A stretch of DNA of 64,000 bases, taken from the NCBI GenBank assembly GCA_002150815.3, contig NDFF03000041.1, positions 34,860 through 98,859 of the forward strand, given 5' to 3'. Both the position numbers and the translations under genes were made by a program. The notes under the pieces were generated by a model. That model was not told where the DNA came from. It did no database searches and saw only the letters and a program-made list of their open reading frames with translations. Below, in pieces: positions 20,704-32,802 of the stretch; within the stretch, counting starts at the first letter, position 1, and every line of letters starts with the position of its first letter. The DNA comes from Grammothele lineata. Taxonomy: Eukaryota > Basidiomycota > Agaricomycetes > Polyporales > Polyporaceae.

Positions 20704-22193
20704 CTAGTCGACTAGGTAGACGGTTGGAAGTCGAGGTGGCTAAATACAACATGAATACGAAGAATATGAGCTAACCCAAGACACGCACCATTATTGCAAC
20801 ATTATTCTGTACCATCCGTCTGCGTGCGGACTGCTCGCGCCCGACACGAACTTTTTTGGGGTACTCGCTCATCTTCCTGAGAACACAATCGAAGACTGAA
20901 CGTTCGGACGTGAGTCAAGCGTCTTGCGCGGAAGCATCTGGTACTGACCATTCTGATCGCTTGGATACTTGCATTGAATATACTGCGTCCTCCTAAATGC
21001 TTCCGACTCCCGAAGAAGACGTGGGAACCACTCTTCCGCATACGCCTCTGCGTCCTTATCGAAGGGTCAATCGGGCTGCTTCTGGTCACTGGTGACGGTT
21101 GCTACCTTGCATGGAAGGACCTAGGTTACACTGTCGATATCTGGTTCGTGTTTGTAATGCACTGGAATCGGTATGAGGTTGGGGCTGTCGATAGGCCGAC
21201 GACCTTCGAAGTGCATGGCAGCGAGGTCGATCGGTCCACATTCGTCGAGGTCGCGTTGGGTGAAGTTGTAGGCGTCTAAACAGAGGCGTGCAACTACGCT
21301 TCTAGTGAAAACGAACCCAGCGATGTAAACCCGAGCTGGCATTCCTATGGGTTTAGGTATGGGATGCATGACAATGTCGTCAACTGCGGGTCGTCCGCTA
21401 CGCGGATTGCTAGGACACGGCGGGGGAGCGACATTGTGTGGACAATTTGACTTGGCGCCGTAGGTCTTGAGACGTTCGAAGAGCGGGCATGTTCGTGGTT
21501 CTGAGCGACAGGAGTATCGACCACCTGAGACGATGGAGCTGAGGAAGGGAGTGCTAGGAGGAGGTGAGCCGCTAGCGAGTTGTCCGTGGGCGACACGTTC
21601 TTCCATATAACAAGTTGTCAGTATGTTTACCAGAAGGAGGAGAGAAACTTACCAGTTTATGCCAGAGCACCCCACGGACCTTTCCTAGACGCAAGCTTGC
21701 TGATTCAATTGTGTCCGCGTGTCGCCTCTCCAAAGTGGAGAAACGGAACGGTCAGAGTTGCGGGTATAATAGTCCGGTGGCCAGAGTACTCACTTACGCT
21801 GTCAACGCAATCAGTTGGTGGGAACAGCGAGCATCAACTATTGACGTACAAGGTGGTTCGCACAATCCCGCAAGACTTCATAAATGGCCTTGAGCTCCTC
21901 CAACGGATCGCCGACGGGCCGATTTCTGAAGCAGCGGCTAGCGGCACACATTATGGTCTAAGAGACAACGATGGACACAGAATGTGCTCACATATTATCT
22001 ACAGATTGCATGTTTACCCTCCTCTTCTTCCTGGTTTGAGAAGCTTGTGTTCTACTCGTTGTGGCTACCGCGGCGAGAGGGTCCTGTGCGGGACTACAAT
22101 AGTCAACGTGAGATCAGGACCCGGAGAACGTGCTATCTGGGCTTACGGTGCATTTTCCGCGACCCGAGCGCATTTTCTGGTAATCACTGACAT
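20704..22193 (-). pseudogene. TRKRARE/GFVF family copy F with two in-frame stops
   Basis: The exon plan is complete. The start is M-S-V-I-T-R-K-C-A-R-V-A-E at 22193. Exon 2 ends T-R-K-K-R-R-V-N-M-Q. Exon 3 contains R-P-V-G-D-P-L-E-E-L-K. Exon 5 has Y-I-A-G-F-V-F-T-R-S-V-V-A-R-L-C and P-I-D-S-P-N-L-I-P-I-P. The last exon is P-P-R-L-P-T-V-Y-L-V-D-stop at 20704-20739. In exon 5 a TAG replaces the invariant Trp codon before the L-P-C-K motif (near 21121), and a TGA follows Q-P-D (near 21065). The sequence beyond both stops still matches the family. Two nonsense changes make this a recent pseudogene unless there is assembly error. Confidence 0.75.
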
Positions 22194-22399
22194 TTTGTCT
22201 GTGAGCGAAGAGATGAAGGAAGATGAAGGTGGCGGTGAAGGTCAAGGACGTGATTCGAACCATGATTCGGTCCGATCGCGAGTCGGCGCTTCTCGCGGAC
22301 CGCGAAAGGCGCACGTGCCCGGAACCTCAAGCTCAAGTGAAGGTGTATTGCCTACCATAGGGCTCGGCCCTCAAGGGCAATAAACGAGGATACCAAAAA

Positions 22400-22950
22400 A
22401 AAAGTGAAGGTGTACGGTACGTGGCAGCAGATCCCTCCAGTGAGCATGTCTCAGTTTTCTCCTTGAAGCTTGGCCTACTATCCCGAACTGGTGGGATATA
22501 GTTTTTAGGACAAGCACGGCGACGTGAAGTGGTCAGGACACTCACTTCCGCTGCGAACATGATCAGATGTTTAGACACACGTATAAAGCATGAGTAAAAC
22601 ATACCAGAATTTTACACATTCGCGCAACGTTTCATACACTACCTGCAACTCTTTCACCGAATCTCCAAGGGGACGGTTCATCATGCTGGGGTGAGCGGCC
22701 CTTATGAGACCTTGGCGTTGCGAGTTCTACAATTTGACGATGAATGAAACTCACATTGGCCTCACGCTCCCAGTATCTAACTTCCTCTTCTTTCTAGACT
22801 TAGTGTCTCGTGTCCGAGCGGCTGTACTTCTCGCGGCCAAAGGCCCGAAGCTACAACAACTGTACATTAGCGAAAATCAAACGCAGGTGAAGAAGCTTAC
22901 AGTGTGCCTTCTGCTTCGCGAGCACGCTTGCGGGTGCCAATGACCGCCAT
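22400..22950 (-). pseudogene. truncated family N-terminus (relic I)
   Basis: The front exons are well preserved. Exon 1 starts M-A-V-I-G-T-R-K-R-A-R-E-A at 22950. Exon 2 contains R-T-R-D-T-K-S-R-K-K-R-K-L-D near 22790-22840. Exon 3 reads R-P-L-G-D-S-V-K-E-L-Q-V-V-Y-E near 22610-22680. Beyond a weak exon 4-like trace near 22440 no large exon follows. Instead an A-rich tract occurs at about 22396-22405 and then the upstream region of copy F begins. It appears to be a copy whose C-terminal half was deleted. Confidence 0.65.
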
Positions 22951-23221
22951 TTCTTCACGCGAGAGGCAGTGGGATGGATTGCTCTAGAGTCAAGGGGGCA
23001 AATGGTGAAAGAGAGCGCTGAGCGCTGAACGGCCAATTGCGTCACGCGACGCACTGTCGGCGATCTGGATCTGGAGACAGAGACGCGCCGCACCAGGCTA
23101 CCCCTTGCTTGAGAGGCATGGTGCCTCACGCCGTTCCCCCCCTACCCCCCACGCCTGCCCCGCTCAATCTCTATAACTCCCAGAACTATCATCCTGACAT
23201 TCTAATGCACCTCTCGGCGTA

Positions 23222-25717
23222 ATGGCCACAAGTCTCTCTACGAGTATGAAAGAGTCCGAAGGGAAGGAGAGCACGACGATCCGATTTGAATGGACGCTCC
23301 GGGGCCTTGCGAACATCTTCGAGAACAGGTACGCATACACCTCGAATGTTCCTTCTGCATGCTCTTATGCATTTATAGCAAGGGAGATGCGAAGTCAAAG
23401 GTGATCAAGTCCCCGCGGTTTGGCGATGGTCGATGGCAAGTCAGTCTTGCGCTGAGGGCTCGTGGGAGGTGCGAAGTTCAGTCCGTGCGCAGATCCTGTT
23501 CTATGCGAACTCGGGGAACGTCGGAACGGACGGGCAGACGTTTGTTAGCCTCTATCTATGGTGCGAAGTAAGTTCATCAGCATGTACACCCGGAGTCGCC
23601 TCCTTTGACCTCGTGGTGCAGCCGACGACTCAGGAGAAGGAAGCCGCAATCAATGGAAAGTGGGTTCAATATTGCTAAACTCACAGCATATTGTTGAATT
23701 TATACATGTATGCTATCGAAGGTGGTCTCGGGAGGGCTTGTTCAACTTTGGTTTCGAGATTCGAAAGTAAGCCCTATCAACCTTTCTTTCTACACACACC
23801 TCTAACGCATGGAACATGCGTAGTCTGACCAAAACCATGGTTTACAATCACAAAGAAGCTCACGACCATGCTTTCTATCATCCTGGGGTGAGTCCAGTCT
23901 TGTTCACCTCGCCCAACTCTCACAGAATGCTGAGTACATTATAGGCGCAGAACTGGGGATGGGCACAGTTTGCGAAACGAGAGATGGTATACTACCAACC
24001 TGCCGCCGTCAAACAGAATGATGCCTTTGTGATAGTTTGCACTATCACGTCCGCCCCCACACCCCCAGGGCCGGTACCTGCCATACCCCGATACGTCGTG
24101 TCCAAAGATTTCTTGGATTCTATAGGAGGGCTTCTTGACGAGTAAGTTCTGTGTCGCCGTATAATGAATGCCTCTCATGTCTTTACAGCCCATTATATTC
24201 GGACGTCGAGTTCATACTACCCCGGCGTGGAAGTGCCCTGCCACGCAAGATATATGCGGCTCGAAAGCTGCTCCAGCGGGTCGACTACTATGATGCGAGT
24301 CCGTGCTTCTTGCCCGAGCACGCAGGAGTCCGACTCACGTTCGTGCAGTGTTCCACTCTGGATTCGCCGAAAGCACTTCAGATCTTGAATCGTTCCGAGA
24401 CGTCAATGTGCCCGACGATGCTAGCGTCTCTGACGTGGGCGCGTATGCGCAGCACTTCGACGATTCCGACGCCGAAGACGACGATACGTTCTATGTCGAC
24501 CAAGACTTCACCAATGACGACTCGGAGCCACATGAAGACTCACGGATCGACTATAGGCCGCCGCAAGCAGATCCTCCGACTATCAGGCCAGTTTCAATGT
24601 GTGTCGATGATAATCCAGAACACCGGCGGACTGACGAAGACGACGAGGAAGGTCGTAACACGCGGCAGAAAACTTCCCACCCGTCGACTCCGCGCGCGCG
24701 GGAACTAGCGCTGGAACAGCTCGAGGCCCGGTCAGTCAATGCGTCCTTATTGGATGCTGGGCCCGATCAAGCCGATACCGACGTCCCTGGCCCAAAGAAG
24801 ACACGCGTGCTCGTCAGAGATGTGGCATATACCACCTACCGCGCTGTGTTATACTACGTACGCTCCGTCCCTCCGTGTCTCCTCTTCGTTGCTAGCTAAC
24901 GCTCTACCTGCGCATATATCCAGCTCTACACCAATACCATCGTCTTCGCGCCCCTATCATCCTCCTTCCTCACTTCCACCTCCGTCTCCGCGCCTACCGC
25001 ACTGTCGTTCTCCGCTTCCGCGTCCGGCACGCCTGCGGCGCTCGCCGAAAGCCAGCACAATCACGCACACTCCAACTCGCACGCGTTCGTGGGCTCGCGC
25101 GTTTCGGAGGTGCCTATGGCCGCGCTCCTCGGCCCACGATCGCGTCGGGAGTGGATGACGGATTGGGAACGCGCAAACCCGGGGCGTCCCCGGCCCCCAT
25201 CAGCAAAGAGCGTATACCGCCTCGCGGATAGTGAGTGCACCCCTTCTTCTCCAAGGCTCGGGGCGCGCCGTAGGCATGGGCTGACCACAGCACTTGCCTG
25301 TAGAGCTCGGGCTGCAGGAGCTCAAGGAGCGCGCGTTCCAGCACATCGTCAAGTCGCTTACCGTTGACAACGTCACGCACGAAGTCTTCTCTGCGTTCTG
25401 TGTCGCGTTCGAGGACGTGCGCAAGGTGCGATTCTTATTCTCGCCGTCGCTGTCAACTCGCTGATCTGGCTGTAGGTGGAGCTCGACTACCTGTTCGAGC
25501 ACTGGAAGGATGTGCGTAAGGGCGCGATGCTCTCGATCGGGCAGCAACTGCGGTTGGGCAGGTTCCCCGGGTTCGAGGAAGGTGTGTATCCCATTCAAAT
25601 TTCGGGGCTTGAGGCTTCTCGCTCATGATCTATAACGTAGTGTGGCCCATGATCTTGCAGAATCTCATGACGGAGGACAAGAAGAGCGAAAATGGAGACG
25701 CTGCCAGCGTCCGCTGA
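23222..25717 (+). CDS. MATH and BTB/POZ domain protein
   Basis: A spliced plus-strand gene starts with the ATG at 23222. The N-terminal half is MATH-like (F-E-W-T-L-R-G-L, G-D-G-R-W-Q-I-L-F, F-V-S-L-Y-L-W-C-E, N-D-A-F-V-I-V-C-T-I). A BTB part follows: P-L-Y-S-D-V-E-F-I-L, M-F-H-S-G-F-A-E after an intron at about 24299-24349, and L-Y-T-N-T-I-V-F-A-P. Between the BTB halves is an acidic, Pro-rich insert of about 180 residues containing a P-K-K-T-R basic patch. The C-terminal helical part has L-A-D-K-L-G-L-Q-E-L-K. MATH-BTB proteins act as substrate receptors for Cullin-3 ubiquitin ligases; that role is family knowledge here. About ten short introns are needed. The stop is the TGA at 25715-25717. 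Exact splice sites are inferred. Confidence 0.8.
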
Positions 25718-26362
25718 TGACGATGCTCTTGCCGTCCCTACAGGCGGCATATCTCAATGTCTTGCTATCTGATGCTTGCTGTCGCGTCCCGCACCGTTCT
25801 TTGTACGTTGTCAATGTTGCTGTGTTTAATTGGGCGCATATAGTCTCCTCTTGATATCATCGTACTTCACGACCGGTTTGGCGATCTGTCGAATCGTTGG
25901 CTGTGAGTGGAGCATGGTGCAAGATTATACGGAGATGTTCTCGTGAGTGACGTGACCAACTTGAATTTGGACAGGCCATGATGGCTGTTCCCAAAGCTTC
26001 AAGGCGAAGTACGAAGTTAACGCAAGATCCGCCAGATCTAAATTCCTAAAACACATGGAAAGTGGTGTTACCCACGTTGGTACGACATCTAACGACTTTC
26101 ATTGAAAGCTTGTTTTATGTGCTAGTCATGAGAACGCGGTCCCACCCCCCGCTTGCGTTTTTCAGTCCCAGCCGCCCGAAGCGTTACTGAGTCGTGGAGA
26201 GCGTTCAAACTTTCCGGCTCCGTGTATCCCCGCCAGATGAAGACGCCATTACCCATATACCATAGCAGTACGCCGCAGGCCAACGCCTGATCGGCACCTC
26301 TCACTGAGATGCGCAAGTGACCTCGCGAGTCGCCCTGATCGCTGTTTCTCAATCGAACCACC
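25718..26362. other. intergenic between MATH-BTB gene and hydrolase gene
   Basis: This 645-bp spacer between two plus-strand genes holds the 3' flank of the first and the promoter of the second. A run of C residues lies near 26142. No gene or recognised motif is seen. Confidence 0.5.
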
Positions 26363-27667
26363 ATGTCCTCCCCATCTTTCTCTGAGACCTGGCTTGACGG
26401 TCCCGGCCTCCACCGCTTCTACACACGCACATACCATGTGCCTCAGGGTACACCGCCCAAGGCCATCGTCGTCTTCGTTCACGGCTTCAACGACCACATC
26501 TCGCGCTACGAGGACATCCATACATGCTGGGCACAGCGCGGTGTCGCCGTCTTCGCGTACGACCTCCGCGGGTTCGGCCGCACCGCGCTCGATGCTGAGC
26601 ATCGCAGCCCGAACGCGGCGTACGGCCGCACGAATCGCACGCAGGAACTGCGCGACTTGGAGCACTGGGTGGGACACGTGGCGCGCATGTTTCCGGGCAC
26701 GCCGCTCTTCGTCATGGGGTACTCCGCGGTGAGCTTGGCACGTCCGATTGAATCGGCGGAGTACTTATGTCTTTCGCACCGAATGTCATGACATTGGACG
26801 CGTTTGAAGAGCGGCGGGCTAGCGCTGTCGTTCGCGACGCGCGCCGAGGGGCCGCCTTCCTGCACGACCGTATCAAAGGTATCTGGGATCATTGCTCAGG
26901 CACCGCTCATACGCTTGGGCTACGAAGAGTCACAACTCACGCTGTGGTTTGTGTGGTGCGCCAGCAAGATTGCGCCCAACCTGCCTATTCCCTCCGCCGC
27001 GATGGAAGAGGCAAGTCCTATCCGCATCCTTCGATGATCGCGCGTTGATGCGGACAATGAGTAGTTCTACACTCGAGACAAGGACGTTGTCGAAATTATC
27101 AAGAAGGACCCGTTGCGAAGAATACAGGGGACCGCGCTGGGGATTGAGGATATGCTATCTCGGGTGCGAAGACCCTCTAGCCGCCTGCAATTTGGTGGTT
27201 CAGTGCTCACCATCTGCATTGATTTAGAACGCCGAGCTGCTTACCCACGAGGAGTACAACCGTTGGCCCAAAGATCTTCCGGTGTGTGCAAGTACGAGTC
27301 GCTTCGTTGGTTCAAGCTCACGCAGCATGATCCTCGACGCAGCTCTTGATGGCATGGGGCACGGCCGACGTCGTGAGTGCGCAAGAACCTCGACAAAGTT
27401 CAGCTTGCTGACGACCTCGTGTAGGTGACTTCTCCGAAAGCTGGGATCGAGTTCTTCAATAAGGTCGACATTCCGGACAAGAGATTAGCCCAGTACGAGG
27501 TGAGCCCGGGATGCCTCGCGTAGAATTGTGGTCCTCATGTATGACTGTGCACTTCTCGACAGGGAGCGTTCCACGACCTTTTGCATGACGCTGAGGGCGT
27601 TCCGGAGAAGGCCACCGACGACTACATCTCCTGGATAGAGGCCCATATCCGCAGGCCGACGGCCTGA
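26363..27667 (+). CDS. alpha/beta hydrolase, monoacylglycerol-lipase-like
   Basis: The first exon begins M-S-S-P-S-F-S-E-T-W-L and contains V-V-F-V-H-G-F-N-D-H (oxyanion-hole HG motif), F-A-Y-D-L-R-G-F-G-R and V-M-G-Y-S-A just before an intron donor at 26729. After it comes G-G-L-A-L-S-F, so the nucleophile Ser lies in a G-Y-S-A elbow split by the intron. Later exons give L-M-A-W-G-T-A-D-V-V-T-S-P-K (acid residue) and A-F-H-D-L-L-H-D (catalytic His). The stop is the TGA at 27665-27667. The order fits serine hydrolases of the monoglyceride lipase group, acting on glycerol esters. The precise substrate is not shown. It converges with the Prp24-like gene, 133 bp away. Confidence 0.8.
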
Positions 27668-27800
27668 CCCAAGCGCGCGCATTCAACTCGCTACACCAAT
27701 TGCGCTGTAGATAACACGCCTAGCCATTCTGAGGTTCATTGTACTAATACATGAAGATGGAGCACATACGAATCGTAGACAAATGAACACATATGAACCA

Positions 27801-30800
27801 TCACTTCCCCCCCATAAGCATTTTCCGGAAATCATCCTGACCCTTCCCGGCACCTCCGTCTGTCGTCTGGGGAGCAGCAGCAGCCGAGCCGCCAACAGTG
27901 GAAGAACTTGCGCTCGCAGCTGGCTTGAAGCCCAGGCCGCGCTGCTTGCTTCCCAGGCCGGCACGCGGGCGCGAGGCCGCTGCACGGGGAACAAAGAGCC
28001 CCGCATTCGCGGTAGGAGGCGCGATCGGTCGTGACGATGACGCTGATGGGCCTGGTGCGCCTTCGGCGGCGACGATCGTGAGCGTGGCGCCATTGAAGAC
28101 AATGGAATCAGGCCGGAGAAGTAGCTTTCCTGCCTCCTGGAGGGCGTGCGCAAGACATTAGAGGGAATAGCGGTAGTGCAGAACCTAAAGACTTACCGCT
28201 GCATTTTCGAGTTCGACCTCTGCTTCGTTGAGATCCTGGAAGACTTCGACGCGCTTGACCTGAGCATGCTTCTCAAGAGCCTGCTGAAGGAGGCCCTCTT
28301 GCGTTCTTGCGGGGAGGTTGCGCACCCGGACAGAACGGTTGCGAACTTCTGCGCGATACCCTGGCGCCCTTTAACGTCTGTCAGAAGTCGCTCTTATGCT
28401 CACAACATAAGAAAACTCACTTGTTCTTTCCACGAACGCGTGAATCAGCAAGTGTTACAGCCATACGCCGCTTTTTGAGCTCATGATTGTTAGCGGCAAG
28501 AGCTGAGCGCGCGTCGTCCTCGTTTTCGAACTCGACGAAGGCAAAGCCCTTGGAGCGGCCTTTATCATCCAGGATCATCCGCACGTCTTTCACCGCTCCG
28601 TACTGGACACCATCCCAGTGAGTATACGATAAAGGTACGTCTCACAATGACTTACCGTCTTAAACACATTTTCCAGGTCTTCTTTCGTCACCATCTTGCT
28701 AAGGCCGGCAACGTAGACCTCGCGATCGTTCGCATCGCTGTCCGTGCGCTCCTTCTTGCGCTCGGGGTTGGAGATGTACACAGACATCTTGTGGCCGTCG
28801 TCCATGTCAGTCCCGTTGAGCTCCAAGGCGCTTTCGGCGGACGTCTGACACAGAGATCAGCATGTGAACACGAAAGAATAGATGAATGACATACTGGGGA
28901 AGTGTACTGCACATAGCAAAATCGACGCGTACTCTTGAACTTCTTGCTTGGCCAGCGCACGTCGAAGATTTCACCGTACTGCATAGAGATGAGTAATGCT
29001 CTCGAATACCTGAACAGTAACATACCTTGCCGAACAGTGTCCGGATGAAGGTGTCGTCTGCCTTCTCAGGGAAGTTCGTGATGTAGAGCGTAGACCGCCA
29101 TGCAAGATGAACGGCGATCTCCTTGCCACGGACTCGCTTCTTATCTTTTGTGAGCGCAGCGGGGACGCTGTCCTGGAGAAGACGCTGCGTTAGCGCATTG
29201 CAAGAGGCCAAATTCCGTCCCACTCACCCGTTCCATGAACTCGACAGTTGCGACCAACGAGTTCGGAAGTTGAGTGATCTTGACCTCGCGTACGTCCCCG
29301 CACTACACGTAGTCAGCACCAGTCTACCCAACGCAAGATCTCGGTGCTCACGTCTTTGAAGAGCGCCACCAGCTCGCCGTCCTCAACACCTGAAGGCAGT
29401 TCGGCGACGAAGACGGTACAGTTTTCGCGATCTCTGTAGGCTCGACGTTCAGTTCTTGTAGCGTCGGTACTATGTGGCGGTCAACGCACCTCTTCAACTT
29501 TGCAGGTTCCTCCACCCGCGCCTTCTTACTGCTCTCCGCAGCAGGTTCCTCTTCCGCCTTCCGCTTGCTCCCCTTCTCTGAAGTGGCCCCCACGTCGACA
29601 TCCATGGCAGCCGGCTCTGCCCTTGCCCCTACTGGCGCGACGGCTGTTACCGGTTGTGTCGCGGCCACAGTGGCAGCCTCTGTCTCAGCGACGAGCTGCG
29701 CGGCAGCCATCTCGGCCTGGGCCTTTTCAGCCTCCTGTGTGACAAATGCGTCAGGAATCAAACTCGCAACCACAGGGACTGACGTACCTTGGCGCGACGG
29801 GCGGTGACCTGCGTCTGGGCACGCTGCACACGGTCTAGCGCGTCTTCGAGCTCCTGGATGGTGCCGTGGAGCTGCTCGAAGGCAATCCAAGCCTCCCAGA
29901 TCATCTCGGGCCAGTCGAGGTTCTTTCCTACAATGTCCTTGTAGACTTTTCGGACTTCGCTGTGCAAGTCCTTCCTCCTGTATAAGGAGGGCAGATAAGG
30001 ATCTGAGTAGACGGGATTGTCAAGTCACTTACATTAGGACATCGATATATGCCATCCATGCCACGTAGCTTGTCTTGTAGAACTTGGTGGCTTCTTTCCA
30101 AAGGGGAAATACTTGGTCTGCGGGATCTCCGAGGGAGAGGCACTATGCTACCTGTCAGCAGGAGAAATTGATTTCAGGACAAGAGACACCTACAGCATTC
30201 GAAAAGAACTTCTCTATCCGAACCCTTGGATCACCAGTGGGTGAGGCTACAGTCCAAGTCAACCATCGGTTTCCGATGCATAGGAGATGAACGCACCCTT
30301 GCGCACTTGAGTTATGCCGTCGTGGATGTTTCGTACCCAGGGAACCAAGTCCGCTGCAAATATCTTCAGTTCGCGTACACGACTCGTCTTGAGATTAACT
30401 GACAAACTGTGCCAGCGTGCAATGCACGCCATTCATAACTAGCGCGAGCCATGATGACAGCCACAAGCCCTTCAACGTCGGATTGCAAGGGGCCAATAGT
30501 CTTGGCCTTTTCGTAAACGGCTATAATCATCTCCAATCAGGCTGAGACGGGACAGGCAAAACAGATTCCCCACCGTCGATCTGAGAAGCAGCGTCATCTT
30601 CACCAAGCACTTCCTGAGCATTACGTTAACGTGGCAGATTAGCTTGCGAACGACTAACAACCCACCAAGAAGCGTATATAACGGGCTAGAAGCTCGCCCG
30701 ATGCAGGGACGCTCCGCACACCCCGTTTGAATGTTTGTAGCACTTCTTCGTCTTCGACATCTTCCGTGCGCTATCGGGCAAGGATGCCGTCAGAACGGCG

Positions 30801-32365
30801 CGAAGCACGACGCAGACACAGCATTCCGGAGCCGCACGCACCAACAAGCCCACATAGTCCGTCCAGAACGATTGCAGTGCCTGCTCGGCGCCGGGCTCAC
30901 CCGCGAAGCGGCGTTTGTCCGCCTCGGCGATTGCACGCTCGTACAGGCCCTTGAGGATGAACATGTCCGGTTTCTTGGCCCGCCGTTCGGAGGCGATGTA
31001 GTAAGCGTAGCCCTCCAGAGAGAAGCCAGATTGTGCCTGTATCCAAGTGAGCATGCGAACGTCGGAGTTTCGCTGAGCGAGTGGACTTACTAAGGAGGTT
31101 TCCAGAGCTTCGCGGCGTTGGAATGCCTTGACAGCTTGCCCACGGGATTTAGAAGCGTTCACTAGAAGGGACTCGTACTGCTCTGGAGGCTTGTAGTTGG
31201 TGGTGAACGAAGAGTACGCTTGAAAAGTCTCGTCGTGATCTGTAGGTAGCTATGAGCAAACAGAAGGTCGATAGAAGATGCTTCAAATATAAGAAGGGTG
31301 CGGTACGAACGCATATAAGCACCGTCTTATACCGTACGGCTTAATGTAGAATGGGAAATCCCTGTCTGCTTGCCACTGCCACTGCCCGCTGCACCCATGG
31401 AAAGGGCGGAAGAAACAATCCTACTCGCCGAACATGAACACCTCGAGCAGTCAAAGGAAGAATCGTAGCCAAGCTTCCGTCGATCCCTCGAGACATTCTC
31501 CAAAATAACCTGACCAGCGGTAGCTGCTGTCGAAGGCGTTTGGCATGTATAGCACCTCTCCATATGCCCATCGTAGCTAATTGCGCTCCGCAAATCCGAC
31601 ATGAACGAAATATACTCACTTGAATGGGGTTGCTTGAGACGTTCCAGCAACAGCGTCTCAATGGCTCCTACGAGAGTTGCCCTGGGAGAAAGTGTGGGTC
31701 GTGTGGATATATGCTATGAAAGAAGGGCTCACTTTTCTTCTTCTGATGCGTTTTGTAGTCTTTCGAGCTCCCAATCCCGCTGTAGATCCCAGAGCAAGTG
31801 ACTCTACCGATCAAGGGGTGAGAAGAAGACATGTACGTAGGACGCGGTGCATACCTGGGTGACGTGCATGACGCCCCGTGCCACAATTTGAGACATAGCC
31901 TCGTGCATCCAGTCCGGAGAAAACATGTCCTCCAGCGCATCAGGGCGTCCACCCGCCTCGTTGAAGTGCTCATAGCGTGTTAGGAGGAACTCGAGGTGTT
32001 TCTGGAGGATGGAAATTGCTGCATGAAACTCAAGATTACGTCCGCGTGGGATGTGTGCAACACGTACATAGGTAGTCCCCCTCGGCGCGGGTGAAGAGTT
32101 CTAGAATTGCCTTGAGGTCGTCTGGGGATTGAAGGTCGCTTGCGGCGATCTTGTGCTCGAGCAGAGGCAGCCACACCGCATCGCCCGCGGCCCAGAACAC
32201 AGTCATCATGTCCAGTGCAGAGTCGACCTGGTCTTCCATGCCAGTAGCACGGGCAATACGGATATGTTCGACATGAAGGGCGATGTCGTACGGGTTCTCG
32301 GTGAGGCGTTCAAGGATGCCAGCGAGCGCGTCGAGCGCGTCGGCCTCGGTCATATCAACGTCCAT
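27801..32365 (-). CDS. U4/U6 snRNA recycling factor, Prp24/SART3-like (HAT repeats + three RRMs)
   Basis: The gene starts M-D-V-D-M-T-E-A-D at 32365. The N-terminal ~600 residues are HAT-type helical repeats with spaced aromatic residues (F-W-T-D-Y-V-G-L-L, W-E-A-W-I-A-F-E). A Lys-Arg/Ala-rich stretch follows (about 29500-29700). Three RRMs follow: T-V-F-V-A-E-L-P near 29400, T-L-Y-I-T-N-F-P near 29080, and V-Y-V-A-G-L with K-G-F-A-F-V-E-F between 28770 and 28520. The C-terminus ends D-D-F-R-K-M-L-M-G-G-K, the Lsm-binding-type tail of Prp24/SART3. Family role: annealing U4 and U6 snRNAs during spliceosome recycling in the nucleus. Many short introns; one between about 31243 and 31618 is unusually long. 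It is head-to-head with the next gene. Confidence 0.85.
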
Positions 32366-32802
32366 GGCGACGAGCGAGGCAACAGAAGGATAGCAAGGGG
32401 CGAGGTTTCAGCACAGAGACGAATCTGGACGTCACCGATGGCGACGGCGGCGACGGCAGAGAGCACGGCAGCGGCGATGTCGGCGCGCGTTGCTCAAGGG
32501 CGAGGCGCGTTTGGCAACAGGCAGACTTGGGTTAGGGTCATGATATGATGCTTACGCGCCCCATCCGCAGCCTGGAAGAGTCGCTGGTGGCCTTCGCGAG
32601 CCATACGTGGCAATGCGCGTGCGGGAGCCGGTAGGCGCTTGGGGCGACGCTTAGCCGGGGCGTGGGCGGCTGCTCAGCTCAAGTCCTCCCGTCGCTCTCT
32701 CCCCTACCATCATCTTCAACTAGGGCTCTCGCCGGCGGTCGCTCGCGTCTTGGTCCATCCGAGGCATCCATTCTCTTCTTCCTACACTCTTTTAGACGGT
32801 GT
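32366..32802. other. bidirectional promoter region
   Basis: 437 bp separate the start codons of the divergent Prp24-like gene and the one-TM protein gene. It probably contains both promoters. No specific motif is claimed. Confidence 0.45.

Noticed and set aside
21580..22383. 267-codon plus-strand open frame
   Set aside because: It is antisense to the exons of family copy F, whose exon plan, splice sites and conserved peptides are on the minus strand.
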